A DNA stretch of 64,000 nt from Linyphia triangularis (taxonomy: Eukaryota > Arthropoda > Arachnida > Araneae > Linyphiidae), in contig OZ021727.1 in the NCBI GenBank assembly GCA_963978545.1, positions 53,084,487 through 53,148,486 on the forward strand, given 5' to 3'. The notes beneath the pieces were generated by a model that saw only the letters and a program-made list of their open reading frames with translations, had not been told where the DNA came from and did not search any database. This document shows, in pieces, positions 63,085-64,000 of the stretch. The translations under genes were made by a program, and so were the position numbers. Within the stretch, counting starts at the first letter, position 1; each line of letters opens with the position of its first letter.

Positions 63085-63267
63085 ATGGCTGAATATAATG
63101 AATCATGCAACCAGACTTTTTATCCGAAATGTCCCGAAGTACAAGAATACCCGAAAATACCACCAAGTAGTCCTACAAGCGACACGAAAAAATTATTCAT
63201 GATCACCGCAGGGTCTGCTCAGTTTGAGGATGTACTGTACAACACAGGTCCCTGCTACGATCAGTAA
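63085..63267 (+). CDS. Small unidentified open reading frame, 60 codons
   Basis: An ATG-to-stop frame beginning MAEYNESCNQTFYPKCPEV and ending NTGPCYDQ. It has three cysteines, two N-glycosylation sequons (NES, NQT), is Pro-rich in the middle (IPPSSPTS), and has no signal peptide or membrane segment. Composition looks more coding-like than most short frames here. An acceptor-like TTTTCAG sits at about 62974-62980, and a TTTATACAG stretch follows, but no donor within the frame is convincing. It could be a terminal exon, a small gene or chance. I recognise no family. Confidence 0.2.
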   Translation: MAEYNESCNQTFYPKCPEVQEYPKIPPSSPTSDTKKLFMITAGSAQFEDVLYNTGPCYDQ

Positions 63268-63612
63268 CGGTATTTCTTGTATGGTAGCCGTGCGTAAAGC
63301 TTCCCAGGATTTGTTTTGGATTGCATATTAGGATTTATTATGTTTTAGGGTTCGATTTATAATGTGGTAAAATACGAGCTTGTCTGCAATAAGACATATT
63401 ACAATTAATAGCTTATAAAAAGTACACCGCTAACTGTTTGGAAGCTTATGCTCGACTAACATATAATACTTTGCCAAATCTTTGAAGTCGATCTTCAAAT
63501 TAGGTGTACCCCCTTGGATATTGTGACAGATACTCACGTGTCTTGTGACGCGCTATCTGGTGAAATTTTTAAAGGTTTTCTTCTATTCCATGAGACTTAA
63601 AAAGAAGCATCA

Positions 63613-63639
63613 TTTTTTTTTTTTTTTTTTTTTTTTTTG
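63613..63639. repeat. Poly-T run of 27
   Basis: Pure T tract with no recognisable adjoining element. Confidence 0.9.
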
Positions 63640-63756
63640 CCATAATTATTAATATAATGATGTTTTAGTACAATTTTGTCCCAACGTTACTTTTGCAACC
63701 GCAAATTCTTATAAATAGGATTTTACCTGGAGAGTGCAAGTTAGATAAATAAGTAA

Positions 63757-63879
63757 CGTAATATCAGTGAAATATTATTAAAACTAACATAATATCAATG
63801 AGATAATACTCAAAGTAATATAATAGCAATGATGTAATATTCAAAGTAAAATAATATAAAAAATATTATTCAAAACTTA
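63757..63879. repeat. Four degenerate tandem copies of a 31-bp AT-rich unit
   Basis: Units start at 63757, 63788, 63819 and 63850 (approximately (G/A)TAATATCAATGA...TATTCAAAGTAA). The spacing is exactly 31 bases and the sequence similarity decays towards the right. Confidence 0.7.
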
Positions 63880-64000
63880 AAATTATAAGTATTTCTCTGT
63901 CGGGTACACTTGTTATTTTAACAAATTATAATGGATTTTACTACTGCACTATAACATGCCTCTCAAATACTGTACCGTATAATATTAATCTAAGCAAAAT

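Overview
This is a very AT-rich eukaryotic window (roughly three quarters A+T by eye) with almost no protein-coding density. It reads as intronic or flanking DNA of a large animal gene, heavily seeded with decayed transposons and simple repeats. The only exon I can support strongly is at 10083-10403 on the + strand. It encodes one complete immunoglobulin domain that I recognise as the first Ig domain of a Dscam-type cell adhesion receptor. It has a clean acceptor, a clean GTGAGT donor and symmetric phase-1 boundaries. The protein flavour, the AT-richness and the transposon types fit an arthropod, most likely a chelicerate such as a spider. That placement is inference, not proof.

Layout. 1-10082: AT-rich putative intron or flank, with GC-richer blocks near 5.4-5.9, 6.4-6.95 and 8.6-9.1 kb that look like candidate conserved non-coding sequence. 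10083-10403: the Dscam Ig1 exon. 10404-17.8 kb: AT-rich, with homopolymers and two GC-richer islands. 17.87-18.66 kb: wreck of a hAT-like transposase gene. 19.3-20.5 kb: unassigned higher-complexity block. 20.5-29.6 kb: AT-rich, with GC-richer islands near 23.0-23.3 and 27.2-27.5 kb. 29.66-29.82 kb: long (AT)n. 29.93-30.65 kb: a second hAT-like remnant covering the C-terminal half. 31-42 kb: AT-rich, with possible regulatory islands and two foldback hairpins (36.35 and 39.1 kb).

The right half is richer in mobile DNA. 42837-43453 is a short Helitron-like element on the minus strand with a 43-bp minisatellite inside. 45310-47392 is a non-autonomous Helitron holding about 11 copies of a 148-bp repeat. 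48091-48194 is a long imperfect hairpin. 51604-53829 is a complete but frameshifted piggyBac element with TTAA duplications on both sides. 53925-55078 and 55587-56991 are two related solo LTRs, each with its own 5-bp target duplication. A short poly-A retroposon candidate, a possible gag fragment and one small unidentified ORF lie between 61.5 and 63.3 kb.

Nothing here works as an operon or multi-gene system. One gene (Dscam) supplies the functional context and the rest is intron evolution: insertion, decay and possible cis-regulatory islands. I found no tRNA, rRNA, CRISPR array or intact transposase, and no convincing novel multi-gene system. The main points of interest are structural: two unexplained hairpins, two independent solo LTRs, the piggyBac with sharp ends, and the subtype pattern in the Helitron repeat array.
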